This document shows positions 25,042-33,655 of a DNA stretch of 64,000 bases, in pieces (positions within the stretch are counted from its first letter, which is position 1; each line of letters begins with the position of its first letter). A program made the position numbers and the translations under genes. The notes under the pieces are model-generated. The model worked only from the letters and a program-made list of their open reading frames with translations. It did no database searches and was not told the origin of the DNA. Source of the stretch: Dysgonomonas mossii (lineage in GTDB: Bacteria > Bacteroidota > Bacteroidia > Bacteroidales > Dysgonomonadaceae); assembly GCF_004569505.1 (NCBI RefSeq), contig NZ_SPPK01000002.1, forward strand, positions 434,001 to 498,000, read 5' to 3'.

Positions 25042-25965
25042 ATGGAAAACAAAGTCTTTACATATTTAGAATTTGCCTTGCCAATCCATAACTGTGTGAC
25101 TATACCGGAGTTGGGTGGGTTTATTGTCAATCAGGAGGAACCATTGCATCATATTGATGCTAATGTGTGCGTACCCGGATATATGATAACTTTCAACCCT
25201 GATCTGAAGCATGATGATGGTGTAATCGTCTCTTATTATATAAGAGACGGTAAAATGACATATAATGCTGCATTGCAAAAAATAAAAGATTTTGTCAAAG
25301 GCTTAAAACAAGAGCTTTCTACTCAAAAGCCTGTATCTTGTGGAAGATTGGGTAGCTTATACATGAATAAGGAAGGTAAACTTCTGTTCGAGGCTAATTC
25401 ATCTTTTGTGTTTCCTTCTCTTTATGGTCTTACCGCTGTGGGGTTAAGCAACCTGTCGAATATAAATAGACGGGAGTCTGCTTCAAGAAAAAGCTTTCCG
25501 ATTAAATATACGCTCGGAAGTATTGCCGCTGCCTTGGTTGCAATGTTTTTATTCACTGTACCATCAGCAAATGTAAGTAATAATACAGGTTTGCAAGGTG
25601 CCATAACTCAGCAGTCAGGCTTTATCTATTCTCTTGCAGAACAAGTAAAACCATTGTTGGAGGCTGATTCTGTTAAAGTTCTAGAAACCAAGGTAGAGAG
25701 CAAAGAGCCTGAAGCACAGCCTCAATCTTTACGTACATACTATATCATTGTAGGGGGAGAGGATACACAATCCAGAGCAGAACGTTTGTTGGATAAGATT
25801 AAGAAGAGTGGTCTTCAGAGTGTAAATATCTTAGAGGCAGGAGGTCGTTTCCGTATCTATGTAGCTTCATTCTCTGATAAGCCTGAAGCCGAAGGCTTTT
25901 TGGACACATTCCGTAAAGAGAATCCAAAATACGAAACAGCTTGGTTGTATTCCAAAAGGAACTAA
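25042..25965 (+). CDS. HU-like (CCDC81-type) and SPOR domain membrane protein
   Basis: A 307-residue protein. Residues about 1-130 resemble the CCDC81-like prokaryotic HU domains found in Bacteroidota (LPIHNCVTIPELGGFIVN at the start), a single transmembrane helix lies near 157-175 (LGSIAAALVAMFLFTV), and a SPOR domain (about 230-305, YYIIVGGEDTQSRAERLLDKI) would bind denuded peptidoglycan in the periplasm. The layout suggests a bitopic protein linking a cytoplasmic assembly with septal peptidoglycan. Probably translated from a leaderless mRNA. Convergent with upp across a shared terminator. Confidence 0.85.
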   Translation: MENKVFTYLEFALPIHNCVTIPELGGFIVNQEEPLHHIDANVCVPGYMITFNPDLKHDDGVIVSYYIRDGKMTYNAALQKIKDFVKGLKQELSTQKPVSCGRLGSLYMNKEGKLLFEANSSFVFPSLYGLTAVGLSNLSNINRRESASRKSFPIKYTLGSIAAALVAMFLFTVPSANVSNNTGLQGAITQQSGFIYSLAEQVKPLLEADSVKVLETKVESKEPEAQPQSLRTYYIIVGGEDTQSRAERLLDKIKKSGLQSVNILEAGGRFRIYVASFSDKPEAEGFLDTFRKENPKYETAWLYSKRN

Positions 25966-25985
25966 TTAGTAGAGCGATATATAAC

Positions 25986-26020
25986 AAAAAAAGAGGAAAG
26001 ATAAGTCTTTCCTCTTTTTT
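25986..26020. terminator. Bidirectional terminator between the SPOR gene and upp
   Basis: A-run, AGAGGAAAGA, 4-base loop, TCTTTCCTCT, T-run: a perfect stem with U-tracts on both strands, placed between two convergent genes. Confidence 0.9.
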
Positions 26021-26039
26021 GATTTTATAAATATCTTAT

Positions 26040-26696
26040 TTATTCTTTTTCTCCGTATGCCAAATCTCCGGCATCACCTAATCCGGGAACTATATATGCC
26101 GATTCGTTCAGTTCGGGATCGATAGCCGCAGCCCATATTGTAGTCTTTTCCTGAGGGAAGTTTTTTGCACAATAATCAATAGCTTGCTTACTTGCTATTA
26201 TAGTAGCTATATGTACATGGCTTGGCTCACCTTTGGTCAATAGCGCCTGATACGATAAATCCATACTGCCACCTGTAGCTAACATCGGGTCGGTAAGGAT
26301 CAAAACCTTATTCTCTATTTGTGGAGAAGCGATGTATTCGATGTGGATATGAAAACTTTGATGGTTTTCTCTGTATTTCCTGTAGGCAGAAACAAAAGCA
26401 TTCTCTGCTTTGTCGAAGCATTCCAGAAATCCATGATGAAAAACAAGTCCTGCACGAAGTATTGTAGCGATAACGATAGGGTCGGTAGGCACATTTGTGA
26501 TCGATGTACCCAGAGGTGTTTGAGTTTCGAGCGGCGCGTAATTCAGTGTTTTACTGATCTCATAAGCCATTGTTTCTCCTATGCGTTCAACATTTCGTCT
26601 GAAACGCATGCTATCCTTCTGGATGTCTACATCGCGCAATTCGCTGACAAAACGATTGAGGATAGTGTTTTGCTCTGAAAGATTTATAATTCTCAT
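26040..26696 (-). CDS. upp: Uracil phosphoribosyltransferase
   Basis: Salvages uracil to UMP with PRPP. The 218 residues match UPRTase in length; the PRPP loop VLILTDPMLATGGS lies near 132-145 and the C-terminal uracil-binding stretch AAIDPELNESAYIVPGLGDAGDLAYG is clear. Monocistronic, ended by the terminator at 25986-26020. Confidence 0.96.
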   Translation of the reverse strand: MRIINLSEQNTILNRFVSELRDVDIQKDSMRFRRNVERIGETMAYEISKTLNYAPLETQTPLGTSITNVPTDPIVIATILRAGLVFHHGFLECFDKAENAFVSAYRKYRENHQSFHIHIEYIASPQIENKVLILTDPMLATGGSMDLSYQALLTKGEPSHVHIATIIASKQAIDYCAKNFPQEKTTIWAAAIDPELNESAYIVPGLGDAGDLAYGEKE

Positions 26697-26759
26697 CTTG
26701 ATTTTTGACTTTAAAGGTATAAGTTTTCTTTCACATTTCTATTTGTCTTACGAAGGAAT

Positions 26760-27506
26760 TTATTCATTCCATATTTTCCATGCTGCAATGGCTTGCAGCT
26801 CGAGCATTTGGGCTCCGTTTTTTATGCTAGCCTTATTCTCTTTGCCCAGCCTCAGAAACTTTGTTTCAGCCGGATTATACACCAGATCGAAAAGCAGGTG
26901 TTTGTCTGTGAGCAGGGTGTATGGGATGTCGGGGGCATTGTCTACGTCCGGAAAAGTGCCCAGTGGCGATGTGTTGACGATGACGGTATATTTCTCCATT
27001 ACCTGTGAGTCGATATCGCTGTATGATAATTGTCCTTCACTCGGAGTTCTCGATACATATATCCACTCTATGCCTAGTGCATCTAACGCTCCTTTTACCG
27101 CTTTGGATGCACCGCCTGTTCCTAATATCAATGCTTTTTTATGGATAGCCGTATTGATAAGCGGCCTGATAGATTCCTGAAATCCGATAATATCGGAGTT
27201 GTATCCGATCAATCTTATTGCATTGTTTTTGTCTCGGATTACTTTTACCACATTTACGGCCCCGATCCTTTCAGCCCCTTTGTCGAGCCCATCGAGGTAT
27301 GGTATTATTTTTTCTTTGTATGGGATTGTTACATTCAGACCTTTAAGGTTTGGATAGTTGCGGATAATATCAGTAAATTGAGAGATATCTTCAATCTCAA
27401 AATTGAGGTACTCTGCATCAATTCCCTCCTTTTCGAATTTCTCGGTAAAGAATTTCTTGGAAAATGAGTGTTTCAGAGGGTATCCGATTAGTCCATACGT
27501 GTCCAT
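26760..27506 (-). CDS. aroE: Shikimate dehydrogenase
   Basis: Reduces 3-dehydroshikimate to shikimate with NADPH in aromatic amino-acid synthesis. Starting at 27506 (MDTYGLIGYPLKHSF) gives 248 residues and the normal family start; the upstream ATG at 27533 adds 9 unlikely residues. Shikimate-binding SKKF, NVTIPYKE with the catalytic lysine, the Rossmann GTGGAS near 115, NTSPLG near 180 and the final LELQAIAAWKIW are all present. A bidirectional terminator separates it from the upstream ompH gene. Confidence 0.96.
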   Translation of the reverse strand: MDTYGLIGYPLKHSFSKKFFTEKFEKEGIDAEYLNFEIEDISQFTDIIRNYPNLKGLNVTIPYKEKIIPYLDGLDKGAERIGAVNVVKVIRDKNNAIRLIGYNSDIIGFQESIRPLINTAIHKKALILGTGGASKAVKGALDALGIEWIYVSRTPSEGQLSYSDIDSQVMEKYTVIVNTSPLGTFPDVDNAPDIPYTLLTDKHLLFDLVYNPAETKFLRLGKENKASIKNGAQMLELQAIAAWKIWNE

Positions 27507-27531
27507 AATGCTAATTTTTTCTCTATACTGC

Positions 27532-27572
27532 AAAAAAATAGGATAACTCCAATTTGGTGTTACCCTATTTTT
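27532..27572. terminator. Terminator between ompH and aroE
   Basis: AAAAATAGG...AAC, a loop of about 10 bases, then GTTACCCTATTTTT: a stem of about 13 pairs flanked by A- and T-runs. It should end the ompH transcript (minus strand), and implies aroE starts its own transcript or depends on read-through. Confidence 0.8.
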
Positions 27573-27586
27573 AAATCATTTACCTA

Positions 27587-28204
27587 TTACTTAGAAGCTT
27601 CAGGTTTGTAGCGGCTATTCAACAGGGTTATCACCTTCTGTGTAATATCATAACCATCTTTGGCTAACAGAACATTATCCAAACCTGTATTGCTAAATAT
27701 CATTTGGTAGTTGGCTGTTTTGTTCATCTCCTTCAATATCAGGCGAACAGAATCGGCCATCTGCGTATTTACTTTTTGCTGTTCTCTCAGATAATCTTCT
27801 TGCAATTTTTGAGCCATTGCATGCAGGTCGCTTTCCAATTTTTGGATACGTGCAGCTTCTTGTTGTGCTCTTTCTTGACTTAAGAATGCATTGTTTTGAA
27901 CTTTTCTCTGAAATTCTGCGCCTTCGGCTTCTAGTTGTCTTTGCTTTTGGGTAAGAGTAGCATTTGAACTATTGTACTTTTTCATCAACGCATCATTCGC
28001 ATCTTTAGCATAATTGTAGTTTATCAAAAGTGAATCTACATTTACATAAGCTATAGGAAGCATGCCGGTAGAGTCTCCTTTTGTGAATGTGAGAGATGAG
28101 TCTTCAGTTCCTGTGTTTCCCTTATTAGATGTGAAAAATAAAATGAAAAGGACGATTATTGCAACAGCAAAAACGCCATTAATAATGTAAGAGATATTTT
28201 TCAT
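27587..28204 (-). CDS. OmpH/Skp-family periplasmic chaperone
   Basis: A 205-residue protein with an N-terminal hydrophobic segment (about 4-24, signal peptide or anchor), PIAYVNVDSLLINYNYAKDAND typical of the OmpH/Skp start, a long Gln/Glu/Lys-rich coiled coil at about 70-150 (tentacle arms), and the closing LDITQKVITLLNSRYK-like segment. It should guard outer-membrane proteins in the periplasm. Behind a TATCTTTG box at 28282-28289. Confidence 0.9.
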   Translation of the reverse strand: MKNISYIINGVFAVAIIVLFILFFTSNKGNTGTEDSSLTFTKGDSTGMLPIAYVNVDSLLINYNYAKDANDALMKKYNSSNATLTQKQRQLEAEGAEFQRKVQNNAFLSQERAQQEAARIQKLESDLHAMAQKLQEDYLREQQKVNTQMADSVRLILKEMNKTANYQMIFSNTGLDNVLLAKDGYDITQKVITLLNSRYKPEASK

Positions 28205-28281
28205 TTATAAAAACATTTAGTTAATCTTATCCTGTAGCAAAAAACAAGGCGCAATTATGCCTGTGTTTTTTAACGACTTGG

Positions 28282-28289
28282 CAAAGATA
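28282..28289 (-). promoter_or_regulatory. ompH promoter, -7 box
   Basis: TATCTTTG on the minus strand, about 78 bases before the ompH ATG; a TTG lies about 22 bases further upstream. Confidence 0.5.
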
Positions 28290-28414
28290 TATCTTTATGT
28301 TAAAACAACATCAATTTTAAACCTTTAAAAGTTGTAAAAAAATTGCATTTTAAGGTATATCTCTTTAATTTTATATGTTATTATGAAAGTGTAAGTAATA
28401 ATTAAAATATTAAT

Positions 28415-29872
28415 ATGACAATTAAAGATTTAAAACCGAGTGGTATATGGAATTATTTCCACGAAATAACTCAAATTCCGAGACCTTCTAAAAAAGAAGA
28501 AAAAATAATCGCTTACCTATTAGAATTCGCAAAAAAACATAACCTGCAAGCCAAAAAAGACGATACAGGCAACGTTTTGATAACAAAACCGGCAACCAAG
28601 GGTAAAGAAAATCTTCCGACCGTAATACTTCAAGGGCATGTAGATATGGTGTGCGAGAAAAATAGCGGAACCAAGCACGATTTCGACAACGATCCGATAG
28701 AAACCTATATAGATGGAGATTGGCTCAAAGCCAAAGGAACAACTCTGGGTGCTGATAATGGTATGGGAGTTGCTGCTGCTTTGACTATCTTGGCTTCGGA
28801 TACAATAGAGCATGGCAAGCTTGAATGTTTGTTTACTGTAGACGAAGAGACAGGTTTGACAGGAGCGTATGCTTTAGGAAAGGATTTCCTTACCGGAGAT
28901 GTGCTTATCAATCTGGATACAGAAGAAGAAGGTGAAATATATATAGGATGTGCCGGAGGTAAGATTACCACTGTTACATTTACATATAAGAAAGAAGAAG
29001 TGCCTGCCAATTATTTCTGGTTCAAAGTACAAGTGAATGGATTGAACGGAGGGCATTCCGGAGCAGAAATCCATAAAGGATTGGGTAATGCCAATAAAAT
29101 ATTGAACCGCTACTTGTGGGAGCTCAATAAAAAACAAGATTTGGTGCTTGCCGAGATCGACGGAGGAAATCTTCACAATGCTATTGCCCGCGAGGCTTAC
29201 GCTATTGCCGGAGTGCCATACAGCAAGAAGGAAGATGTAATCGTAGAATTGAATACACTGGTTCCACAAATTGAGGGCGAACTGAAGGTTGTAGACCCGA
29301 ATGTAAAAATGACGGTGTCTTCGACAGATACACCTGCTTTTGTACTCGATAAGGAAACAACCGGCAATTTGCTGAACGCAATTTATGCTTGTCCTCATGG
29401 CGTATTGGCGATGAGTCATGAAATACCCGATTTGGTAGAAACTTCTACAAATCTGGCTTCTATAAAAATGAAGGAGGGTAATACAATTGTGATAACAACA
29501 AGCCAAAGAAGCTCTACAAATTCGTTGAAAGATGATGCGGGTAATATTGTAAATGCAGTATTTACATTGGCTAAAGCTGAGGTTGTGCATTCGGCAGGAT
29601 ATCCCGGATGGAAGCCAAATCCAGATTCTAAAGTATTGGCGGTAGCTAAGAAGGCATACGAAAGCCTGTATGGCAAAGAGCCTGAAATAATGGCTATACA
29701 TGCCGGATTGGAATGTGGTCTGTTCTTGGAGAAATATCCGCATTTGGATATGATTTCATGTGGTCCGACAATTCGTAATGCGCACTCTCCCGAGGAACAG
29801 ATAGAAATTCCTTCTGTTGCCAAATGGTGGCCTTTCTTATTGGAAGTGTTGAAGAATATTCCGGCTAAATAA
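28415..29872 (+). CDS. pepD: Aminoacyl-histidine dipeptidase (M20 family, PepD)
   Basis: Zinc aminopeptidase that cleaves dipeptides such as beta-alanyl-histidine. The 485-residue length is normal. Metal-binding motifs are clear: LQGHVDMVCEK near 72-82, GADNGMG near 112-118, DEETGLTGA near 143-151, then NGGHSG near 215 in the lid domain, and a HSPEEQIEI histidine region near the C-terminus. Cytoplasmic: no signal peptide. Followed by a strong hairpin terminator. Confidence 0.95.
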   Translation: MTIKDLKPSGIWNYFHEITQIPRPSKKEEKIIAYLLEFAKKHNLQAKKDDTGNVLITKPATKGKENLPTVILQGHVDMVCEKNSGTKHDFDNDPIETYIDGDWLKAKGTTLGADNGMGVAAALTILASDTIEHGKLECLFTVDEETGLTGAYALGKDFLTGDVLINLDTEEEGEIYIGCAGGKITTVTFTYKKEEVPANYFWFKVQVNGLNGGHSGAEIHKGLGNANKILNRYLWELNKKQDLVLAEIDGGNLHNAIAREAYAIAGVPYSKKEDVIVELNTLVPQIEGELKVVDPNVKMTVSSTDTPAFVLDKETTGNLLNAIYACPHGVLAMSHEIPDLVETSTNLASIKMKEGNTIVITTSQRSSTNSLKDDAGNIVNAVFTLAKAEVVHSAGYPGWKPNPDSKVLAVAKKAYESLYGKEPEIMAIHAGLECGLFLEKYPHLDMISCGPTIRNAHSPEEQIEIPSVAKWWPFLLEVLKNIPAK

Positions 29873-29898
29873 TAGCGAAAAGCCGGTTTTAAGAATAC

Positions 29899-29980
29899 GA
29901 GTATGGGTGTGTGTAAAAAGTGACTTTGATCGTAAAGATTTACTTTTGACACACGCTCATATCTTTTTTTCTCTTTTTTT
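29899..29980 (+). terminator. pepD terminator, long hairpin
   Basis: Arms GTGTGTAAAAAGT (29909-29921) and ACTTTTGACACAC (29942-29954) pair at 12 of 13 positions, with further pairing outside (GAGTATG with CTCATATC), followed by T-rich DNA at 29962-29980. Confidence 0.75.
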
Positions 29981-30051
29981 TAAGTAGTCAAGTAACAAAT
30001 CCAGTTGTATATTGTTTTTATTACTTACGTATTAATTAAATCAATTGAATT

Positions 30052-30780
30052 ATGGATAAAATGAAAATAGATATATGGTCGGATATAGCTTGTCCGCATT
30101 GCTATATTGGAAAACGTAGACTCGAAAAAGCTTTGGAGCAATTTCCGCATCGTAAGAATGTAGAACTTGTTTGGCACAGCTATGAGTTAGATCCTAGCTT
30201 ACCGAAGAAAGCCGGAACACAATCCATTTACAGCTATTTTGCCAAGAAGTTTGCTATGTCCGAAGATGAGGCTCGCCGTACGCAGGCCAAAGTGGCCCAG
30301 ATGGCTAAGGGAGTTGGGTTGGACTATGACTTTGATAATCTCGTTGTGGTTAGCACATCCGATGCTTTGAGATTGGTGAAACTGGCAAAGGAATCTAGTT
30401 TGGGAACTGAGGCCGAAGAAGTTTTGTTTGATGCTTATTTTGTCAAAGGTCGGAATATAAGCGACCCTGCTGTGTTGGTACAGTTAGGTACAAGCATCGG
30501 TCTGCAAGAAACTGAAATCTTGGCTATGCTCGATAGTGATAAATATCTTTCGGAGATAAAGAAGGATATAGAATACAGCGAGAATGAGCTTGGATTGGAA
30601 TATATTCCTTTCTATTTGTTTAATAATAAGCAAGTGGTGCAAGGCTCTATCCCTGTGGAAGACTATCTCAAAGTGCTGAATGAGGCTTATGCCGAGTGGG
30701 AAGGCAGCGGAGTTTCGTCCGAAAAAGGAGAAGTCATAAGCGGGCAATCGTGCTCGATAGACGGAGTATGCAGCTTGTAG
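30052..30780 (+). CDS. DsbA-family oxidoreductase, FrnE-like
   Basis: A 242-residue thioredoxin-fold protein of the FrnE subgroup. The redox motif CPHC sits in WSDIACPHCYIGKRRLEKAL near 10-28, and the helical insertion and the closing YIPFYLFNNKQVVQGSIPVEDYL with the cis-proline region follow. No signal peptide, so it is cytoplasmic, like other FrnE proteins. Extra cysteines occur at the C-terminal tail (SCSIDGVCSL). Start taken at 30052; an ATG at 30061 is an alternative. Followed by the inverted-repeat element at 30794. Confidence 0.93.
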   Translation: MDKMKIDIWSDIACPHCYIGKRRLEKALEQFPHRKNVELVWHSYELDPSLPKKAGTQSIYSYFAKKFAMSEDEARRTQAKVAQMAKGVGLDYDFDNLVVVSTSDALRLVKLAKESSLGTEAEEVLFDAYFVKGRNISDPAVLVQLGTSIGLQETEILAMLDSDKYLSEIKKDIEYSENELGLEYIPFYLFNNKQVVQGSIPVEDYLKVLNEAYAEWEGSGVSSEKGEVISGQSCSIDGVCSL

Positions 30781-30793
30781 AGATCTGATATAT

Positions 30794-30930
30794 AAAAGAG
30801 GCTGTCTGGTAGTTTTTACTGTTTTTTGTCATTTGGATATCTTGAACATCTTGAATTGGATATCGGGAGAGGAAAGTGAAGATAATGACAAAGAAGCACT
30901 GATGAGAAAAACTATAAGACAGCCTCTTTT
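30794..30930. repeat. 137-bp multi-arm inverted repeat (MITE-like or structured terminator)
   Basis: Outer arms AAAAGAGGCTGTCT (30794-30807) and AGACAGCCTCTTTT (30917-30930) are perfect complements. Inside, TAGTTTTT (30810-30817) pairs with AAAAACTA (30907-30914), and TTTGTCATT (30825-30833) with AATGACAAA (30884-30892). Two GGATATC copies (30835, 30858) lie in the core. It occupies part of the 398-base gap between the frnE-like and beta-helix genes. It could be a small non-autonomous mobile element with terminal inverted repeats, or a complex terminator. Confidence 0.6.
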
Positions 30931-31073
30931 CTTGTGATACTAAGACTTTTTGTATAATATTGTCGTCGGATAATGCTAATTGTTTAACGCACAATTTTTT
31001 ATATTTATAATTATCTAGTAGAAGAGGCTTAGTTTCCGAATGTAAAAGGTGACAGATAAAAATAATAGAAAAA

Positions 31074-31157
31074 GTGTTACTTTTGTTACTTTTTAACAAT
31101 CAGTTAAATTAAAGTTGTTGTATAACAGTCGAATACGAAATAATCAAAAAGTAACAC
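31074..31157 (+). repeat. Shared 20-bp element with inverted half-site
   Basis: TGTTACTTTTGTTACTTTTT at 31075-31094 occurs, perfectly identical, in reverse orientation at 41572-41591. It is a tandem of GTTACTTTT and contains TACTTTTG (31078-31085), a possible -7 box for the beta-helix gene. An 11-bp inverted half, AAAAGTAACAC (31147-31157), pairs with GTGTTACTTTT at 31074-31084. Confidence 0.6.
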
Positions 31158-31178
31158 CAAACTTAATAACTGTAACAA

Positions 31179-32636
31179 ATGAAATATAGAGTAGTAGAGC
31201 TAGCTAAGATTAATATCTTTTCTTCATTTATGAAGTCCATCGGAGCTTCTGTTGTGCTAGTCTTGTTTCTTATGTTATTTAATAGTTGTCAGGAGGGTAA
31301 TGACTTTTCGGATAGCGAAGAAATCACACTCTCATTCTCTAATGATACAATTCGTTTCGATACCGTTTTTACAACCTTGGGCTCGGCTACAAAACAGTTT
31401 AAAATATACAACAGAAACAATAACTCTCTAACCATACAATCCATCGAATTGGTGAACGCTTCAAAAAGCGGTTTCCGTATGAACATCGACGGCGAAAAAG
31501 GAACCAAGCTCACCAATGTGGATATACTCAAAAAGGATAGTCTGTACGGATTTGTTGAGGTAACGGTAGATCCCACCAATACAAAGAACCCGCTGCTGAT
31601 AAGGGATTCGATTCGCCTTGTTGTGAACGGCAACATACAATATGTGCAGTTGGAGGCCGTAGGACAAGATGTATATATCTGGAAAGACAAAGTGGTGACA
31701 ACCGACTCGGTGATAACAGGTGATAAACCACTGCTTATATACAATTCGCTTACCATAAATAAAGGTGTGACTCTGGATGTACAAAAAGGAACAACTTTCT
31801 TCTTGCGGAACAATGCTTCTGTAGATATATATGGTAGTGTCATAGCGCAAGGAACGGTACAAGAACCGATTGTTTTCAGGGGAAGCCGCTTTGATAATAT
31901 AGACGGAAATATACCATACGATAATACTCCCGGACAATGGAGCGGGATAACTTTCCATGCCGAGAGTTATGGCAATGTCCTCAATAATGTAATTGTAAAA
32001 AATGCAGTACGGGGAGTAACATTTTCGGCGGCAGATACCCAATACAAGAAAGCTGAATTTGCAAACACAATTGTACAGAATACATCAGAGTATGGCTTGT
32101 TGGCGACAAACTGTTATATAAACTTTCAGAATTGCTTGTTTGCCAATTCAAAAGGTGCGGCTATTTCGTTGATCGGCGGGAAATATAGTTTCTTACATTG
32201 CACGCTGGCTAATTATTATAGATGGTCGATGCGTCAAAAGGAGTGTCTGGCTATCGGGAATGTGTATGAGGGAAAGGCTTATGATTTGGATAAATGCGAT
32301 TTTATCAACTCTATTATATCCGGCTCAGCTTCGGGTGAACTGCTGCTAAGTGGAGTTAGTACAGTTGCATACAACTATAAATTTCAGAACTGCCTGATTA
32401 AAGCCATTGAACAAAAGGATGAGCACTTTGTAAATACTGTGTGGAACGCAGATCCATTGTTTGTAAATATAAATAATAATAAGGATTATTCATATAATTT
32501 CGAACTGCAAGCCACATCACCTGCTATCGGTAAGGCAGACAGATCTTACTCGTTGCTACTACCTTATGATCTAAAAGGACGTTCGAGGCTTGCAGATACC
32601 GATCCTGATATTGGTTGCTATGAACGGAGTGAGTAA
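31179..32636 (+). CDS. Right-handed beta-helix lipoprotein
   Basis: A 485-residue exported protein. A lipobox ends at Cys37 (LMLFNSC); an ATG at 31230 would give a more usual 20-residue signal peptide and may be the true start. The mature part has a beta-sandwich-like domain at about 50-180, then a run of asparagine- and valine-rich turns at about 185-460 of the parallel beta-helix type (NNVIVKNAVRGVTFS, FANTIVQNTSEYG, FQNCLFANSKGAA), and ends in DTDPDIGCYE, typical of this lipoprotein group. Probably surface exposed; substrate unknown. Its 3' end overlaps the next gene by 17 bases. Confidence 0.85.
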   Translation: MKYRVVELAKINIFSSFMKSIGASVVLVLFLMLFNSCQEGNDFSDSEEITLSFSNDTIRFDTVFTTLGSATKQFKIYNRNNNSLTIQSIELVNASKSGFRMNIDGEKGTKLTNVDILKKDSLYGFVEVTVDPTNTKNPLLIRDSIRLVVNGNIQYVQLEAVGQDVYIWKDKVVTTDSVITGDKPLLIYNSLTINKGVTLDVQKGTTFFLRNNASVDIYGSVIAQGTVQEPIVFRGSRFDNIDGNIPYDNTPGQWSGITFHAESYGNVLNNVIVKNAVRGVTFSAADTQYKKAEFANTIVQNTSEYGLLATNCYINFQNCLFANSKGAAISLIGGKYSFLHCTLANYYRWSMRQKECLAIGNVYEGKAYDLDKCDFINSIISGSASGELLLSGVSTVAYNYKFQNCLIKAIEQKDEHFVNTVWNADPLFVNINNNKDYSYNFELQATSPAIGKADRSYSLLLPYDLKGRSRLADTDPDIGCYERSE

Positions 32637-33654
32637 AAGGCTATTGCTCTTGGTTCTTTTGTGTGCCTTCGTCTTCTTTTTGACGGCGCAGGAAAAGTTT
32701 CGGGTTATGTTCTATAACGTTGAAAACCTGTACGACACAAAAGATAATCCGGCTACAAATGATGATGAATTCACTCCCGGCGGACAGTTGCATTGGACTA
32801 ATTATCGCTATTGGCAGAAGTTGCATAACATAAGCAAAGCAGTGTCTTCGGTAGGGGAGGGATATCCTCCGGCGATAGTGGGGTTGTGCGAAGTGGAGAA
32901 CGACTCTGTTCTTTATCATCTTACAAAGCGAACCGCATTACAGAAACATAAATATGAATACGTGATCACTCGGTCGAAAGACTTGAGGGGTTCAAATGTT
33001 GCCCTTCTTTATCAACGTGATCAGATAAAGATACTGAGCCGGAAATCATATACGCCCGATTTGGGAGACTCGGTACGCTCTACAAGAGATATATTGCATG
33101 TTACGGGCAAGGTAGTTAATGGCACATTGTTAGATGTTTTTGTTTGTCACTTCCCATCACGTCGTGAAGGTATCCGCAAGACCAGACCGCACCGTATAAA
33201 GTGCGCCCAACTGTTGAAACATAAAGTAGACAGTGTCTTGCACCTTCGTAAAGGGGCTAACGTTATCATTATGGGAGACTTTAACGACTACCCGAATGAT
33301 ATAAGTATGTCCGAAGTGCTCGGAGGAAAAAGGATCGAATCCGATATCTCAACTAAAGGTTTGTATAACCTTCTTTACGACAGGATTGACAAAAAGGGAG
33401 CAGGCTCTTACAAGTATAAGGGTAAATGGGGTTTTATTGATCAAATAGTTGTCAATGGAAACCTGTTAGAAAAAGGAGGAAAGGTATTTGTAAAAGATAA
33501 AACCGTACACGTTTTTTCGGCTGAATTCTTGTTAGAGGCAGACAATAAAAAGTATGGTGGACAAAAACCGTTCAGGACCTACTCAGGCTTCAAATATCTT
33601 GGTGGATATAGTGATCATTTACCTATTTATATGGATCTGCTTATCAGTCCCTGA
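32620..33654 (+). CDS. Exported endonuclease/exonuclease/phosphatase-fold protein
   Basis: A DNase-I-like fold protein. From the ATG at 32620 it is 344 residues with a signal peptide (hydrophobic core LLLLVLLCAFVFFLTAQ); the upstream start at 32590 would bury the signal behind another hydrophobic stretch. Motifs: FYNVENLYD near 33, GLCEVEN near 85, GDFNDYPND near 215 and SDHLPIYMD near the C-terminus, covering the metal and catalytic residues. Overlap with the beta-helix gene indicates coupled translation. Substrate could be extracellular DNA or a phosphoester. Confidence 0.9.
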   Translation: MNGVSKRLLLLVLLCAFVFFLTAQEKFRVMFYNVENLYDTKDNPATNDDEFTPGGQLHWTNYRYWQKLHNISKAVSSVGEGYPPAIVGLCEVENDSVLYHLTKRTALQKHKYEYVITRSKDLRGSNVALLYQRDQIKILSRKSYTPDLGDSVRSTRDILHVTGKVVNGTLLDVFVCHFPSRREGIRKTRPHRIKCAQLLKHKVDSVLHLRKGANVIIMGDFNDYPNDISMSEVLGGKRIESDISTKGLYNLLYDRIDKKGAGSYKYKGKWGFIDQIVVNGNLLEKGGKVFVKDKTVHVFSAEFLLEADNKKYGGQKPFRTYSGFKYLGGYSDHLPIYMDLLISP

Positions 33655-33655
33655 T

